From assembly GCA_025360865.1 (NCBI GenBank), contig JANYBG010000170.1:1-56492 (forward strand): a DNA stretch of 56,492 nucleotides, given 5' to 3'. Shown piece after piece: positions 42,756 to 51,034 of the stretch (within the stretch, counting starts at the first letter, position 1; the number at the start of each line of letters is the position of its first letter). Both the position numbers and the translations under genes were made by a program. Source of the DNA: Pseudomonadota bacterium. GTDB taxonomy: Bacteria > Pseudomonadota > Gammaproteobacteria > Steroidobacterales > Steroidobacteraceae. The notes under the pieces were generated by a model. That model searched no databases, was not told where the DNA came from, and saw only the letters and a program-made list of their open reading frames with translations.

Positions 42756-44897
42756 ATGAGTTCGCGTTCCATGTCGCCGCCGCCTGTCGACTCAGATTCG
42801 GACCTGGATAGCACCGCGGAATTGCCGGTGCTTGATCCGGTGAGTCCGCGCGAGCCCGCGGACGACCATTCCAGTACCGACACTTGGGCGGCGCTGCCGC
42901 AGCCGCGTCACGAGCATGCCCTGGCCGCGGACGCGACGATCGAAGCAGTGCGCGTGGAACTGGATGCCGCGCTCCAGCGTCTCACGAGCCAGGCGGAGCG
43001 CCTAGCGGAGCTGGAGAAAGATCGCGAACAGCTGCGCTCGGGCAGGATCGCCGCCGAGGGACTTGTCACGACGCTTAGCGCCGAGCTCGCCCGACTCGAG
43101 GCCGCGGGCGCCCAGCACGACTCACAGATCCGCGAAGCGACCCAGGCACAGCTCGCGGCCGAGCGGCGCGCCGAGAGCGCGACCACGGAGCTCACGCAGC
43201 TGCACAGCGGCGGGGATGCGGAGGCGGCGCGCGAACTCGTGCGGCAGCGCCAGGCCGCCGAAGAGCGGGCCAACGCGCTGGATGCGGAACTGTCCCGGCT
43301 GCGCGAGGCCGCCGTGCGGCATAACTCACAGTTCACCGAGCTTAACGGCGCGCGCGCGGCCGCTGAGCTGCGTGTCGATCGGCTCGAGGGCGAGCTGCAG
43401 GCCGCACGCGCCCAGCGCGACGAGTCCGCGCAGCTGGGGGCCCAGCTGCAGGAAAAACTCGCCGAGCGCGAGAGGGCCCACGCGGCGGCGCAGGCGTGGC
43501 AGGCCGCGGATGAACTCGCCCGCGCCGAGCGCGACCGGCTGCACGCAGCGCACGCCGCTAGCATCATGGGTGATCTGCACGCCGAGCGGGCGCGGGCGAT
43601 GAGTTACTTCGAGTCCGTGCAGACGCTCGAGGGTGGCCGCGGGATATTCGAAGCCCTCGTGACCGATCAGCATCACGAGGCACAGGTACGGGAAGCGGAC
43701 CTCGCGCGGGTGACCGCGGAACTCGCCAACCGCGAGTCGCGCCTGCGTGAGCGGGAAGCCGAGCTTGCCGAGGCCGGTGCGCGCGTCGCGACGCTCGAAC
43801 AGCAGGTGGCGGCCTTTGGCGCGGCGATCGCCGAGCGTGACACCCAGTTGCGCGACGCGCGCCGCGAATCGCAGGGCCTGCAGGCGGGCATCGGCCGCAT
43901 GCAGGCGCAGCTTGAGGCGAGCGCCGAGCGCGTGCGCGCGCTCGGGGCCGTCAGCGCGCAGCACAACACCTCCGAATCGCAGCGCAAGAGCGAACTGAGC
44001 CGCTTGCTCATCGAGCGCGTAGACCTCACCGCCGCTCTGGAGGCGGCGCGGGCGACGGCGGCCTCGGCGACAGCATCCGCGGTTGAACACGAGGCGGCGA
44101 TCACCAAGCGCCGCGCCCACGATGCCGAGGTGGCGGCCGCCCTGAGCGCTGAGCGCAAGCGCGCGGCGGAGCTGGACGCTGAAGTCACCACGGTGCGTGG
44201 GGAGATGGAGGACTGGGCAACCGCGGTCAAGGCCGCGCACCACGAGCGCGCCGCCCTGCAGGCGGCGCAGGCGCGCGTCAAGGAGCTCGAACGCGCGGAG
44301 TTCGAGCACGCCGCGGAGATGCTCAAGGTACAGACGCAGGCACAGGGATCGCCCTCGCGGCTGCGCGAACTGGAGGCCGACCTGGTGGCGGCGGAGGAAG
44401 CGGTCAACCGCCTGGAATCCGAGGCGCGCGCCCGCAACGCGCGGATCGAGGAACTGGAGAAGTCGGCCCAGCAGCTCCGGGCCACACTCGAGGACGCCGC
44501 GCGCGCCCCCCCGGCGGCGGCCACCGAAGGCGCGTCCGCAGGCGCGCGGCGCGAGGCTGAGGTGGAGCGCACGGTGAATCCCGCGCCCGATGGGGCGACG
44601 CGCCTGCTCATCCGCACCGACCAGGGGCGCGAAATCGTATACGTGCTAGGTCGCAAGACCAGTGTCGGGCGCACGCCCGACAACGACCTGCAGATCGACG
44701 CCAAGTTCATCAGCCGCCATCACGCGGTGATCCTCGCGGGGCCCACGCAGACGATCATCGAGGACCTCAACAGCACCAATGGCGTGCAGGTCAATGGCCG
44801 TCGGGTGACACGCCAGACGCTGCAGGACGGGGACTCGGTGTTCATCGGTCGCCAGCTGTACCGCTTCGCGGTGCGCAAGAGCAACGACAGGCGCTGA
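42756..44897 (+). CDS. Long coiled-coil protein with C-terminal FHA domain
   Basis: A 713-residue protein. Residues 1-55 are acidic and disordered. About 55-590 form an almost unbroken Ala/Glu/Arg/Gln coiled coil (AELARLEAAGAQHDSQIREA and similar). A short linker is followed by an FHA phosphothreonine-binding domain (about 600-705) with TSVGRTPDNDLQID, FISRHHAVI and EDLNSTNGVQVNGRRV, all the conserved FHA residues. No membrane segment is visible, so it is cytosolic. It could scaffold Ser/Thr-kinase signalling. A transmembrane Ser/Thr kinase lies 6.1 kb downstream on the same strand. ATG at 42756 follows AGAGGGGAG. Confidence 0.88.
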   Translation: MSSRSMSPPPVDSDSDLDSTAELPVLDPVSPREPADDHSSTDTWAALPQPRHEHALAADATIEAVRVELDAALQRLTSQAERLAELEKDREQLRSGRIAAEGLVTTLSAELARLEAAGAQHDSQIREATQAQLAAERRAESATTELTQLHSGGDAEAARELVRQRQAAEERANALDAELSRLREAAVRHNSQFTELNGARAAAELRVDRLEGELQAARAQRDESAQLGAQLQEKLAERERAHAAAQAWQAADELARAERDRLHAAHAASIMGDLHAERARAMSYFESVQTLEGGRGIFEALVTDQHHEAQVREADLARVTAELANRESRLREREAELAEAGARVATLEQQVAAFGAAIAERDTQLRDARRESQGLQAGIGRMQAQLEASAERVRALGAVSAQHNTSESQRKSELSRLLIERVDLTAALEAARATAASATASAVEHEAAITKRRAHDAEVAAALSAERKRAAELDAEVTTVRGEMEDWATAVKAAHHERAALQAAQARVKELERAEFEHAAEMLKVQTQAQGSPSRLRELEADLVAAEEAVNRLESEARARNARIEELEKSAQQLRATLEDAARAPPAAATEGASAGARREAEVERTVNPAPDGATRLLIRTDQGREIVYVLGRKTSVGRTPDNDLQIDAKFISRHHAVILAGPTQTIIEDLNSTNGVQVNGRRVTRQTLQDGDSVFIGRQLYRFAVRKSNDRR

Positions 44898-44961
44898 CAG
44901 CACGCGCCATCACCCGCTAAGCTCCCGAGCTGTACGTGACGGCAACAGGCGCAGGCACCCC

Positions 44962-46479
44962 GTGGCGAACCCTTACATCGAGAAAATCCTCAAGGCACGT
45001 GTCTATGACGTGGCCGTGGAGTCGCCGCTGGAAGAGGCCCCGCGCCTGTCACGGCGCCTGGGAAACCAGGTGCTGCTCAAGCGCGAGGACCTTCAGCCGA
45101 TCTTCTCGTTCAAGCTGCGCGGTGCCTACAATCGCATCGCTCACCTGTCCGATGCGACCGCCAAGCGCGGAGTGGTATGCGCCTCGGCCGGGAACCACGC
45201 CCAAGGCGTGGCGCTCGCCGCGCGGCGCCGCGGGATCATCGCGGTGGTGGTCATGCCGCAGACCACCCCGTACATCAAGGTTCAGGCGGTGCTGGATCTC
45301 GGTGCCGAGCTGGTGCTCCACGGCGATGACTACGACAGCGCGTTCGAGCATGCGCTGACGCTCGCGCGCGAGCGCGGCCTGGTGTTCGTGCACCCCTTCG
45401 ACGACCCCGACGTCATCGCCGGCCAGGGGACGATCGCGGTCGAGATCGCACGCCAGTCCGGCGGCAACATCGACGCGGTCTTCGTGCCGGTCGGCGGCGG
45501 CGGCCTTATCTCCGGCATCGCGGTCTACATGAAATACCTGTACCCGGCCGTGAAGATCATCGGCGTCGAGCCGCTGGACGCGGCGAGCATGCACGATTCA
45601 CTGAAGGCGGGTAAGCGCATCACCCTGGAGCGGGTCGGCATCTTCGCCGACGGCGTCGCCGTCAAGCGCGTCGGCGAGGAGACCTTCGCGCTCTGCCGCG
45701 CGCACGTCGATGAGATCGTGCTCCTCACCACGGATGAGATCTGCGCGGGCATCCAGGACGTTTTCGAGGACACCCGCTCGATCGTGGAGCCGGCCGGCGC
45801 GCTCGCGGTCGCGGGCATGAAGAAGTACTTGGCGCGCGAGGGTTGGCGGGATCGCCGCGTGGTCGCGATCAACAGTGGCGCCAATATGAATTTCGACCGG
45901 CTGCGCCACGTCGCCGAGCGCGCCGACCTGGGCGGCGAGCGCGAGGCGCTGCTGGCGGTGGTGATCCCCGAGCAGCCGGGCAGCTTCCTGCGCTTCTGCG
46001 AACAGTTGGGGCGGCGCAGCGTCACCGAGTTCAACTATCGCTACGCCGGGGCTGGCAGCGCGCAGATCTTCGTGGGGCTCGCGCTCACACAGGGTCGCGC
46101 GGAGAAGGACCTGGTGCTGCGCGGCTTGCGCGAGGCGCAGTACACCGTCACCGACATGACCGATGACGAGATGGCCAAGCTGCACGTGCGCTACATGGTC
46201 GGCGGCCACGCGGGTGGCCTTGGAGACGAGGTCCTCTACCGGTTCGAGTTCCCGGAGAAGCCCGGTGCGCTGCATCGCTTCCTGCAGTCGATCGGCACCC
46301 GCTGGAACATCAGCCTGTTCCACTACCGCAATCACGGCTCCGACTATGGGCGTGTCCTGGCGGGCATCCAGGTGCCTCCCGCGGACCGCCCTGATTTCCT
46401 GCAACACCTGCACGAGCTGCATTACGCGTACGTCGAGGAGACACGCAACCCGGCGTACCGGATGTTCCTCGGTGCCTGA
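44962..46479 (+). CDS. ilvA: Threonine ammonia-lyase, biosynthetic
   Basis: A 505-residue PLP enzyme deaminating threonine to 2-ketobutyrate, the committed step to isoleucine. The catalytic domain (about 1-325) has LLKREDLQPIFSFKLRGAYN with PLP-binding Lys51, CASAGNHAQGVALAA and PVGGGGLISGIAVYMK. The C-terminal part (about 330-505) contains two ACT-like regulatory modules (LLAVVIPEQPGSFLRFCEQLG and YRFEFPEKPGALHRFLQSIG) for isoleucine feedback, so this is the regulated biosynthetic form. The start is GTG at 44962 (MANPYIEKIL). It feeds the acetolactate synthase encoded 10 kb upstream. The 64 bp upstream show no attenuator. Confidence 0.95.
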   Translation: MANPYIEKILKARVYDVAVESPLEEAPRLSRRLGNQVLLKREDLQPIFSFKLRGAYNRIAHLSDATAKRGVVCASAGNHAQGVALAARRRGIIAVVVMPQTTPYIKVQAVLDLGAELVLHGDDYDSAFEHALTLARERGLVFVHPFDDPDVIAGQGTIAVEIARQSGGNIDAVFVPVGGGGLISGIAVYMKYLYPAVKIIGVEPLDAASMHDSLKAGKRITLERVGIFADGVAVKRVGEETFALCRAHVDEIVLLTTDEICAGIQDVFEDTRSIVEPAGALAVAGMKKYLAREGWRDRRVVAINSGANMNFDRLRHVAERADLGGEREALLAVVIPEQPGSFLRFCEQLGRRSVTEFNYRYAGAGSAQIFVGLALTQGRAEKDLVLRGLREAQYTVTDMTDDEMAKLHVRYMVGGHAGGLGDEVLYRFEFPEKPGALHRFLQSIGTRWNISLFHYRNHGSDYGRVLAGIQVPPADRPDFLQHLHELHYAYVEETRNPAYRMFLGA

Positions 46480-46535
46480 GGAAGCTCTGAGAAAGGCCTG
46501 AGGAGGCGCGAGCCTTCGCACCATCCGTTGGTGGG

Positions 46536-47585
46536 CTAGCCGCTCTCCAGTAGCCATTCGCGCCAGATCGCCAGCAGGATCGCGAGGATCACCGGGCCGA
46601 TGAACAGACCCACGAGCCCGAAGGCGGCGAGTCCTCCCAGCACCCCGAACAGCACGATCAGAAAGGGAATGCTGGCTCCCCGGCTGATCAGCAGCGGGCG
46701 CACGTAGTGGTCGCTCAGGCCGATGACCAGCGCCCCCCACACCCCCAGGCTGACTCCCGCGACCGTGTGCCCGGTGATGACCAGCCACAGGCTGATGCCG
46801 CCCCACAGGATGGGCACCGCGAAGGGGATGATCCCGAGGACGGTCGTGACCGCGGCGAGGAAGATCGGCGCGCCGAGTCCCGCGGCCCAGTAACCAAGTC
46901 CAGCGAGGACTCCCTGGACCAGCGCTGCGAGGCCGAGCCCGTAGACGACCGCTTTCACGGTCTGCCCGATGGCGGTGAGGTAATTGTCGACACGCGGGCC
47001 AAGCACCCGGCCCAGCGCGCGCGCGACCTGCCCGGCGAAGCTCTGGCCACCGCGGTAAAGGAAGAACAGCGTGAGCACCGCGAAGGCCAGTTTCACCGCG
47101 TTACGGCTGATGTCGCCGATGATGTGCGCGATCTGGTCGAAGGAACGGTCGGTGAGCTTGCGCAGCTCCAGACCCAGCGCGTGCGGATCCTGCGCGATGC
47201 GCGTCGTAAGGTCGCGCAACTGGTCGCCGATCCAGGGCAGCTTTAGCAGCGCGGGTGGCAGCTGCACGCCGCCCGCGAGCACGTCCTGCATCTCGTGATA
47301 CGCCCGGACGAGGTCTATGCGCAACACGACGGCGAGCCAGGCGATGGGCACGATCACCGCGGCGGACACCGCGATGGTCATCAGGATACCGGCCAGGTGG
47401 GCCCGTCCGCCGAGCTTGCGCACGAGCCAGGTGTACGCGGGCCAGCTCACGTAGGCCAGGATGGATGCCCAGACCACTGGCACGATGAAAGGGGCGACGA
47501 CCCGGTACCCCAGCAGTACCAGGACCGCGAGCAGCGCCACGCTCATGAGACGGCGCAGCCACTGGACGGATACGAGATCTTCCAT
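46536..47585 (-). CDS. AI-2E family transporter (PerM/YdiK-like)
   Basis: A 349-residue inner-membrane protein with about eight hydrophobic helices: ALLAVLVLLGYRVVAPFIVPVVWASILAYV at the N-terminus, a large periplasmic or cytosolic domain from about 100 to 150, and a C-terminal half with the family signature GIIPFAVPILWGGI and the final GLFIGPVILAILLAIWREWL. Members include TqsA (AI-2 export) and Na+/H+-antiporter-like proteins, so the substrate is unknown. It converges with ilvA, and the 56 bp between have only a weak repeat. It lies 40 bp downstream of a DUF3429 gene on the same strand. Confidence 0.9.
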   Translation of the reverse strand: MEDLVSVQWLRRLMSVALLAVLVLLGYRVVAPFIVPVVWASILAYVSWPAYTWLVRKLGGRAHLAGILMTIAVSAAVIVPIAWLAVVLRIDLVRAYHEMQDVLAGGVQLPPALLKLPWIGDQLRDLTTRIAQDPHALGLELRKLTDRSFDQIAHIIGDISRNAVKLAFAVLTLFFLYRGGQSFAGQVARALGRVLGPRVDNYLTAIGQTVKAVVYGLGLAALVQGVLAGLGYWAAGLGAPIFLAAVTTVLGIIPFAVPILWGGISLWLVITGHTVAGVSLGVWGALVIGLSDHYVRPLLISRGASIPFLIVLFGVLGGLAAFGLVGLFIGPVILAILLAIWREWLLESG

Positions 47586-47625
47586 CGCTCGCGATTTCCC
47601 TTCTTAGTCCCGGTTCACGCCAGGA

Positions 47626-48108
47626 TCACGACAAGCCGTTCGCATCCGATATAAACATCGTCACTGCCAGCAGGACGCAAATCGCCACGGACAGATGCCG
47701 CCGCAGACTCAGATACGCGGCGGGCAGGTACTCGCCGAGCACGCGGTGCTCATACAACCAGAACATGCCAAAGCCAACAGTGAGCAAGGCAAGTCCCCGC
47801 TGGCCGCCGATCATCGCCGCCGGGGCGGCACACGCGGCAGGCGCAAGCGCTCCGCAGATCCACGTGGTTCGCCACGGCAATCGTCCGCCCAGCGCCAGCC
47901 CCCAATGCACCCCGCCGGTGAATGCGAGCAGCACGCCGCCCCAGGCCAAGGTACCGCGCAGCGCCAGCTCACGCGAAGCATACTCGGGCAGCAGCCCAAC
48001 CCCGGCAAGCCCCAGGAGAAGGGGGGCCACGCAGGCGTAGCTGGCCCACTCGAGCGCTGTAGGCACATGCGTTAACACGGCCACGCCGGGTGTTTCCTCG
48101 GTTGCCAT
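47626..48108 (-). CDS. DUF3429 family membrane protein
   Basis: A 160-residue protein with about four to five hydrophobic segments. The conserved core GTLAWGGVLLAFTGGVHWGLALGG, with its buried His-Trp pair, is the DUF3429 hallmark, preceded by PLLLGLAGVGLLP and followed by GFGMFWLYEHRVLGEYLPAAYLSLR. Inner-membrane location and unknown function. ATG at 48108 (MATEETPGVAVL) is preferred because longer starts add only unconserved residues. It is divergent from the DUF4870 gene and upstream of the AI-2E transporter, with which it may be co-transcribed. Confidence 0.85.
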   Translation of the reverse strand: MATEETPGVAVLTHVPTALEWASYACVAPLLLGLAGVGLLPEYASRELALRGTLAWGGVLLAFTGGVHWGLALGGRLPWRTTWICGALAPAACAAPAAMIGGQRGLALLTVGFGMFWLYEHRVLGEYLPAAYLSLRRHLSVAICVLLAVTMFISDANGLS

Positions 48109-48230
48109 TGCCGCTGATGATGCCACGGGGACCGGTTTCCACGCCGTCCGTCGGCAAGTCACGCAGTCAGCCCGGTTCGCCGTCACTCACGGTCTTCGCC
48201 TTGGCGTCGAAATGTTATTCTCACGCCGTC

Positions 48231-48611
48231 ATGACGGACGCGAACACGCCCCCCGGCGCCGGATCCACGCTCACTGAAAACGAGCGTACGTGGGGGATGT
48301 TGGCGCACCTCGCGGCACTCGCAGGCGTGGTGGTGCCCATGCTCGGCGGCGTGCTGGGACCGCTCGCCGTATGGCTCGCCCGGCGTGACCAGTCCGCGTT
48401 CGTCGACAGTCAGGCCAAGGAAGCGCTGAACTTCAACATCTCGGTGTTTCTGGCCTCGATCGTCTGCCTGACGCTGATGCTGGTGTTCATCGGCGTCATC
48501 CTCGGAGCCGCGCTCTTTATCGCGTGGCTCGTGATGACGCTCACCGCCGCCATCCGGGCGAGCGAGGGCGTCGCCTACCGCTATCCGCTCTCACTGCGCC
48601 TGGTGAAATAG
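48231..48611 (+). CDS. DUF4870 domain-containing membrane protein
   Basis: A 126-residue protein of the DUF4870 (Tic20-like) family. After a 20-residue polar N-terminus comes WGMLAHLAALAGVVVPMLGGVLGPLAVWL, then the diagnostic RRDQSAFVDSQAKEALNFNISV linker, and two more hydrophobic helices ending in LSLRLVK. It should be an inner-membrane protein with three helices. The function is not known. ATG at 48231 matches the family start. It is followed by 69 bp containing the LexA box of the next gene, so it is not simply co-transcribed with it. Confidence 0.88.
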   Translation: MTDANTPPGAGSTLTENERTWGMLAHLAALAGVVVPMLGGVLGPLAVWLARRDQSAFVDSQAKEALNFNISVFLASIVCLTLMLVFIGVILGAALFIAWLVMTLTAAIRASEGVAYRYPLSLRLVK

Positions 48612-48656
48612 CGGGCATTCCGCCTGTTTTACGCCGTAACCGCACTTTACCGGGAT

Positions 48657-48674
48657 ACTGTATGGGCGTACAGT
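48657..48674 (+). promoter_or_regulatory. LexA (SOS) box upstream of the radical SAM gene
   Basis: ACTGTATGGGCGTACAGT fits the gammaproteobacterial LexA operator CTGT-N8-ACAG exactly, with both outer A/T positions matching and an 8-base centre. It ends 6 bp before the ATG, so LexA bound here would block initiation or early elongation. PA0069 of Pseudomonas and Rv2578c of Mycobacterium, members of the same protein family, are also reported SOS genes. Confidence 0.88.
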
Positions 48675-48680
48675 CTTTTC

Positions 48681-50804
48681 ATGCGGCGCACCATCACTGG
48701 AAAGCAAAACCTGAGCGGACGGGGTGCGCTGTCCAATCCCTCGGGCCGCTTCGACCTGCGGCAGCTGGCTCCCGTCGATGATGGCTGGTACGTCGAGGAA
48801 TCCCCCGACAGCGTCGCCACGACGCTCGAGCCGGAAACCGCACGCAGCATCATCAGCCACAACGACTCGCCGGACGTTCCGTTCGAGTCCTCGATCAATC
48901 CTTATCGCGGATGCGAGTCGGGCTGTGTGTATTGCGTCAGCGGCGACACACCCGTGCTCATGGCTGACGGCGTCACACGCGAGATCGCGCACCTCAAAGT
49001 GGGCGATGAGATCTACGGGACCGAGCGTCGTGGCTGGTATCGCCGCTACGTGAAGACGCGCGTACTCGCTCACTGGAGTGTCATCAAGCCCGCCTATCGG
49101 GTCAAGCTGGAGGACGGAACGGAACTGGTGGCGGGTGCGGATCATCGTTGGCTGACGCGGCGCGGCTGGAAATACACAACTGATACGCAACAAGGCCAGC
49201 AACGCGCGTATCTGAGGCACGGCGACAAACTCATGGGAGTCGGCGCGTTCGCGCGCGCGGAAGAGAAAAATGACGAATACCGGAGGGGCTACCTGTGCGG
49301 AATGATCCGCGGTGACGGCATGCTTACCCCCCGGCGTTTGGTGAATGCCCACGGCGGCGTCGCGCAGCGCGGAGTTTTCCGGCTGCCGGTGTGCGCTACG
49401 CAAGGTCTGGATCGCTCGCAGATTAATCCGCAGGGCTGGTACAGCCAAACGCGCCCGCTTCTTTTTAGCCTCGCGACCGAGCGAGGCCGGACGATGCCGG
49501 CGTTCCAGGGCACATCGCGCGCGCCGGTCGAACACAGCCCCGAGCTGATTGCGTGGCCGGAAACACCCAGCCGCTCATGGCACACCGGGTTTCTCGCGGG
49601 AATCTTCGACGCCGATGGCAGTTACAGCGGCGGGATGATCCGCATTCGCAGCTCCGAGAACGCCATCATCACGCGAATTCGCGCCGCGCTGCGCACGCTG
49701 GATTTCAAGTTCAGCGTCGAACACCCGCCGTTCGCGCACCCCAGGCCGATGGCCGTCGTGCGACTCCTCGGCGGTCTGCGCGAGCTCCTGCGATTCTTCC
49801 ATTCCGTCGATCCGGCGATTGGCGGAAAGCTGGATATTTCCGGTCAAGTCGTGCCGAGCTCCGCGAAATTGGGAGTCGTTTCCATTGAGCCGGTGGGGCG
49901 CGCGATGCGCCTCTACGACGTCACTACGGGCAGCGAGGATTTCATCGCCAACGGTGTTGTCAGCCACAACTGCTATGCCCGACCGAGCCATGCCTATGTA
50001 GGGCTCTCACCGGGTCTCGATTTCGAGACCCGGCTTTTTTATAAGGCGGACGCGGCGAAGGTACTCGAAGCGGAATTGGCCAAGCCAGGGTACGTGTGCA
50101 AACCCATTACGGTTGGCGCCAACACAGACCCTTATCAGCCTGTCGAGCGACGCATGAGGATCACTCGCTCCATTCTCGAGGTATTCGCTCGCACGCGCCA
50201 CCCGGTCACGGTCATCACAAAGCACGCGCTGGTGCTGAGAGACATTGATCTGCTCGCCGATTTGGCGCGAGACGGACTGGCGAGTGTCGCGGTGAGCGTC
50301 ACCAGCCTCGATGCCGAACTGAAGCGCGCTCTTGAGCCGCGCGCGGCATCGCCGCTTGCGCGGTTGCGCGCCGTGAAGGAACTCAATGCGGCGGGTATAC
50401 CGAGCGGAGTTCTGGTCGCCCCCGTCATCCCTGCGCTCACCGACCATGAACTCGAGGCGATCCTGGAGGCGGCCGCTGAAGTCGGAGCGCCGTGGGCTGG
50501 TTACGTGTTGCTGCGTTTGCCATATGAGATCAAGGATCTCTTCTATGAGTGGCTGACGGAGCACTACCCACAACGTGCCGCTCACGTGATGTCCGTCATC
50601 CGCAGCATGCGCGGCGGTCGTGAGAACGACCCGCGCTTCGGAACGCGCATGCGCGGCACGGGCCCCTTCGCGGAGCTGCTGCGGAATCGGTTCCGCATCG
50701 CCTGCAGGCGCCTGAACCTGAATGCCTCAACGCGGGGGCCGCTGAGCACCGCGTTGTTCCGGCCACCGACGCCGCCGGGCTCACAGCTGGGCCTCGGGTT
50801 CTAG
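48681..50804 (+). CDS. PA0069/Rv2578c-family radical SAM protein precursor with intein
   Basis: A 707-residue precursor. Residues 1-84 and 431-707 are a radical SAM protein of the PA0069/Rv2578c (SplB-like) family: NPYRGCESGCVY joins CYARPSHAYVGLSPGLDFE after splicing, giving the CxxxCxxC iron-sulfur motif (Cys78, Cys82 and Cys431 of the precursor). Then come KPITVGANTDPYQPVERR, TVITKHALVLRD and GVLVAPVIPALTDHE. The spliced protein would be about 361 residues, the usual family length. The SAM enzyme probably acts in DNA-damage response; its substrate is unknown. A LexA box directly precedes the ATG. The intein is listed separately. Confidence 0.93.
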   Translation: MRRTITGKQNLSGRGALSNPSGRFDLRQLAPVDDGWYVEESPDSVATTLEPETARSIISHNDSPDVPFESSINPYRGCESGCVYCVSGDTPVLMADGVTREIAHLKVGDEIYGTERRGWYRRYVKTRVLAHWSVIKPAYRVKLEDGTELVAGADHRWLTRRGWKYTTDTQQGQQRAYLRHGDKLMGVGAFARAEEKNDEYRRGYLCGMIRGDGMLTPRRLVNAHGGVAQRGVFRLPVCATQGLDRSQINPQGWYSQTRPLLFSLATERGRTMPAFQGTSRAPVEHSPELIAWPETPSRSWHTGFLAGIFDADGSYSGGMIRIRSSENAIITRIRAALRTLDFKFSVEHPPFAHPRPMAVVRLLGGLRELLRFFHSVDPAIGGKLDISGQVVPSSAKLGVVSIEPVGRAMRLYDVTTGSEDFIANGVVSHNCYARPSHAYVGLSPGLDFETRLFYKADAAKVLEAELAKPGYVCKPITVGANTDPYQPVERRMRITRSILEVFARTRHPVTVITKHALVLRDIDLLADLARDGLASVAVSVTSLDAELKRALEPRAASPLARLRAVKELNAAGIPSGVLVAPVIPALTDHELEAILEAAAEVGAPWAGYVLLRLPYEIKDLFYEWLTEHYPQRAAHVMSVIRSMRGGRENDPRFGTRMRGTGPFAELLRNRFRIACRRLNLNASTRGPLSTALFRPPTPPGSQLGLGF
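48933..49970 (+). other. Intein with LAGLIDADG homing endonuclease (346 aa)
   Basis: An in-frame insertion of 346 residues (85-430 of the precursor). It starts with Cys85 in CVSGDTPVLMADG (block A), has block B GTELVAGADHRWLTRRG with His155, and ends in DFIANGVVSHN (blocks F/G), with the extein +1 residue Cys431. The central part holds two DOD endonuclease motifs, YLCGMIRGDG (204-213) and GFLAGIFDADG (303-313), with their acidic residues, so the endonuclease may be active. In block B the usual Thr of TxxH is Gly152. The first and last nucleophiles and the terminal His-Asn are present, so splicing competence is expected. Confidence 0.93.
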
Positions 50805-51034
50805 CAGCCCCTCCCGGGCCGGTAGCGGCGCCGTGGCAGGGGTAACCGCAGGCATATTTCAGATTGTGGCGCCGTTGGCGTTGACGTCGCAGGTCGCACG
50901 CTTAAACTCGTCGGTCCTGTCGCAGTTGGAGTGGCGCGAGTTGCAACGTGAGGGTTGTCCCGGAAGGAGCGTTATCGCGGTGCGCGCGGAGGCGGCGTGC
51001 CCGCGCTCGGCGATGCTTACGGAACGTCCCGGTC

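Noticed and set aside
48933-49970. Insertion in the radical SAM gene as a transposon or assembly error
   Set aside because: It is in frame, has intein splicing blocks at both ends and endonuclease motifs inside, and leaves no target-site duplication.
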